From contig OX326960.1 of assembly GCA_946800325.1 (NCBI GenBank), positions 14,718,393 through 14,782,392 on the forward strand: DNA of 64,000 bases, read 5' to 3'. The notes beneath the pieces are model-generated. The model ran no database searches. It had not been told where the DNA came from and saw only the letters and a program-made list of their open reading frames with translations. Made by a program: the position numbers and the translations under genes. How positions within the stretch are numbered: position 1 is the stretch's first letter; the number at the start of each line of letters is the position of its first letter. Source of the DNA: Luzula sylvatica (Eukaryota > Streptophyta > Magnoliopsida > Poales > Juncaceae). Positions 62,352-64,000 of the stretch are shown here, in pieces.

Positions 62352-64000
62352 GTAAAAGATACGATACAATCGATCTAAAAACACGTTATTTGAACTCCTC
62401 AAAGCGTTAAAATCATGTTTTGAATCGAAAAACAAACTTTCTTAGTGTTTGTGAAATTTGGTGAAAAGTTATGTACTAAAAGATACGATACAAATGTTCC
62501 AAAAACACGTTATTTGAACTCCTCAAAGCGTTAAAATCTTGTTTTGAATCGAAAAACAAACTTTCTTAGTGTTTCTGAAATTTGGTGAAAAATTATGTAG
62601 TACAAGATGCGACACAATTGATCTAAAAACACGTTATTTGAACTCCTCAAAGCGTTAAAATCTTGTTTTCAATCGAAAAACAAACTTTCTTAGTGTTTGT
62701 GAAATTTGGTGAAAAGTTATGTAGTAAAAGATACGACACAAATGATCTAAAAACATGTTATTTGAACTCCTCAAAGCGTTAAAATCTTGTTTTGAATCGA
62801 AAAACAAACTTTCTTAGTGTTTGTGAAATTTGGTGAAAAGTTATGTACTAAAAGATACGATACAAATGATCTAAAACACGTTATGTGAAATCCTCAAAGC
62901 GTTAAAATCTTGTTTTTAATCGAAAAACAAACTTTCTTAGTGTTTGTGAAATTTGGTGAAAAGTTATGTAGTAAAAGATATGATACAATTGATCTAAAAA
63001 CACGTTATTTGAACTCCTCAAAGCGTTAAAATCTTGTTTTGAATCGAAAAACAAACTTTCTTAGTGTTTGTGAAATTTGGTGAAAAGTTATGTACTAAAA
63101 GAAACGATACAAATGATCTGAAAACACGCTATTTGAACTCCTGAAAGCGTTAAAATCTTGTTTTGAATCGAAAAACAAACTTTCTTAGAGTTTGTGAAAT
63201 TTGGTGAAAAGTTATGTAGTGAAAGATACGATACAAATGATCTAAAAACATGTTATTTGAACTCCTCAAAGCGTTAAAATCTTGTTTTGAATCGAAAAAC
63301 AAAGTTTCTTAGTGTTTGTGAAATTTGGTGAAAAGTTATGTACTAAAAGATACGATACAAATGATCTCAAAACACTTTATTTGAACTCCTCAAAGCGTTA
63401 AAATCTTGTTTTGAATCGAAAAACAAACTTTCTTAGTGTTTGTGAAATTTGGTGAAAAGTTATGTAGTAAAAGATACGATACAATTGATCTAAAAACACG
63501 TTATTTGTACTCCTCAAAGCGTTAAAATCTTGTTTTGAATCGAAAAACAAACTTTCTTAGTGTTTGTGAAATTTGGTGAAAAGTTATGTACTAAAAGATA
63601 CGATACAAATGATCTGAAAACACGCTATTTGAACTCCTGAAAGCGTTAAAATCTTGTTTTGAATCGAAAAACAAACGTTCTTAGTGTTTGTGAAATTTGG
63701 TGAAAAGTTATGTAGTAAAAGATACGACACAATTGATCTAAAAACACGTTATTTGAACTCCTCAAAGCGTTAAAATCTTGTTTTGAATCGAAAAACAAAC
63801 TTTCTTAGTGTTTGTGAAATTTGGTGAAAAGTTATGTAGTAAAAGATACGATACAATTGATCTAAAAACACGTTATTTGAACTCCTCAAAGCGTTAAAAT
63901 CTTGATTTGAATTGAAAAACAAACTTTCTTAGTGTTTGTGAAATTTGGTGAAAAGTTATGTAGTAAAAGATACGATACAATTGATCTAAAAACACGTTAT
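62352..64000. repeat. HOR block 16: partial, A-F, a-f, R, S (cut by window end)
   Basis: Order is A B C D E F, a-like, b c d e f R, then the first 38 bases of the next monomer from 63,963. There are 13 complete copies, with E at 62,848. Private changes include atgttcc, agtacaag, tttttaatcg, ttagagtttg and aaacgttc. The array continues past the end of the window. Confidence 0.82.

Larger units (their letters stand above)
1..64000. repeat. Satellite DNA array, 124-bp monomer, 516 full copies
   Basis: The same 124-bp unit repeats head to tail, always in one orientation, from the first base to the last. Starts of successive copies (the base before 'taaaag') fall at 1, 125, 249, 373, 497, 620, 744 and so on to 63,963. 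The array runs off both ends, so its true size is unknown. Base composition is about 72% A+T. Copies differ by only a few substitutions, many shared by class. There are no spacers between units and no other sequence anywhere. Arrays with this organisation are usually centromeric or heterochromatic satellites of eukaryotes; the placement is inference, since no chromosomal context is visible. I do not recognise the monomer as a named family. Confidence 0.97.

Noticed and set aside
1..64000. CRISPR array
   Set aside because: Repeats are contiguous with no unique spacers, the period is 124 bp of wholly conserved sequence, and no cas-like coding sequence exists in the window.
1..64000. Transposon, LTR or rolling-circle element
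   Set aside because: I saw no terminal inverted repeats, LTR pairs, polypurine tract, poly-A tail, target-site duplication or transposase or polymerase frame. All structure is explained by tandem monomers.

Overview
The whole window is one uninterrupted satellite-DNA array. It is built from an AT-rich monomer (about 28% G+C by hand count of one copy), head to tail in a single orientation, with no flanking DNA at either end. I followed the monomers by eye across the window. The length is accounted for exactly by 494 monomers of 124 bp, 22 of 123 bp, and a final 38-bp partial copy (494x124 + 22x123 + 38 = 64,000). I saw no gene, RNA gene, transposon, CRISPR array or unique sequence. Arrays of this kind are typical of centromeric, pericentromeric or heterochromatic DNA in a eukaryote assembled from long reads. 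I do not recognise the monomer and cannot name the organism.

Monomers fall into recurrent variant classes that always follow one another in set orders, so this is a higher-order-repeat (HOR) array. The letters are mine and are used throughout: A (caatcgatc, aaatcatgtt), B (gatccaaaa, gtttctgaaa), C (gatgcgacac, ttttcaatcg), D (gacacaaatg, aacatgtt), E (taaaacacg, tatgtgaaat; 123 bp), F (gatatgatac), G (taaaatatacg, ccttaaag), H (cctcgaag, tctttgtg), I (ttaaaaacttg), J (acacataatc, ggagaaaag), K (plain, aaatgatct), L (gcaaaag, tgtactcc), M (ctaaaag, plain; M' has cttctc), N (gcaaaag, tgagtcg), O (gatataaatg, cttagcg), P (gacacaatag, or caattg in P'), Q (agaaacg with gaaagtttt; Q' gaaagcatt; Q'' gaaagcgtt), R (ttgatttgaattg), S (R plus agcatt and gttcgtg; S' lacks agcatt), U (acaccccaaag, gaaacg), V (gatctcaaaac), W (tgtcgtaaaag, ggttaaaag), T (tctttttttg, tttgttgaaa; T' has cttattg), a (agaaacg, gaatgcg), b (gtgaaag, caaagtttc), c (cactttat), d (gtaaaag, tgtactcc, usually ggtggaaag), e (ctaaaag, gatctgaaaac), f (gacacaattg).

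Region by region: positions 1-16.1 kb hold 20-, 33- and 51-monomer HOR units plus a 6,323-bp tandem duplication. Positions 15.5-40.0 kb are two back-to-back copies of a 12,272-bp (99-monomer) segment. A 3,967-bp, 32-monomer HOR recurs at 20,084, 32,356 and 43,141. Positions 48-59 kb hold a 5,825-bp-offset duplication. From about 59 kb to the end the class order is shorter and copy-specific substitutions are more frequent, as expected of a less homogenised part of an array.

The parts are related by amplification rather than by a pathway. Every large duplication is a whole number of monomers, and chimeric monomers mark several joins, which points to in-register unequal exchange or a similar process. 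Many class-defining changes are C-to-T or G-to-A at the four CpG sites of the monomer, consistent with a cytosine-methylated, silent array. The only long open frames (three, minus strand) arise where 123-bp monomers happen to restore reading frame. I do not regard them as genes.
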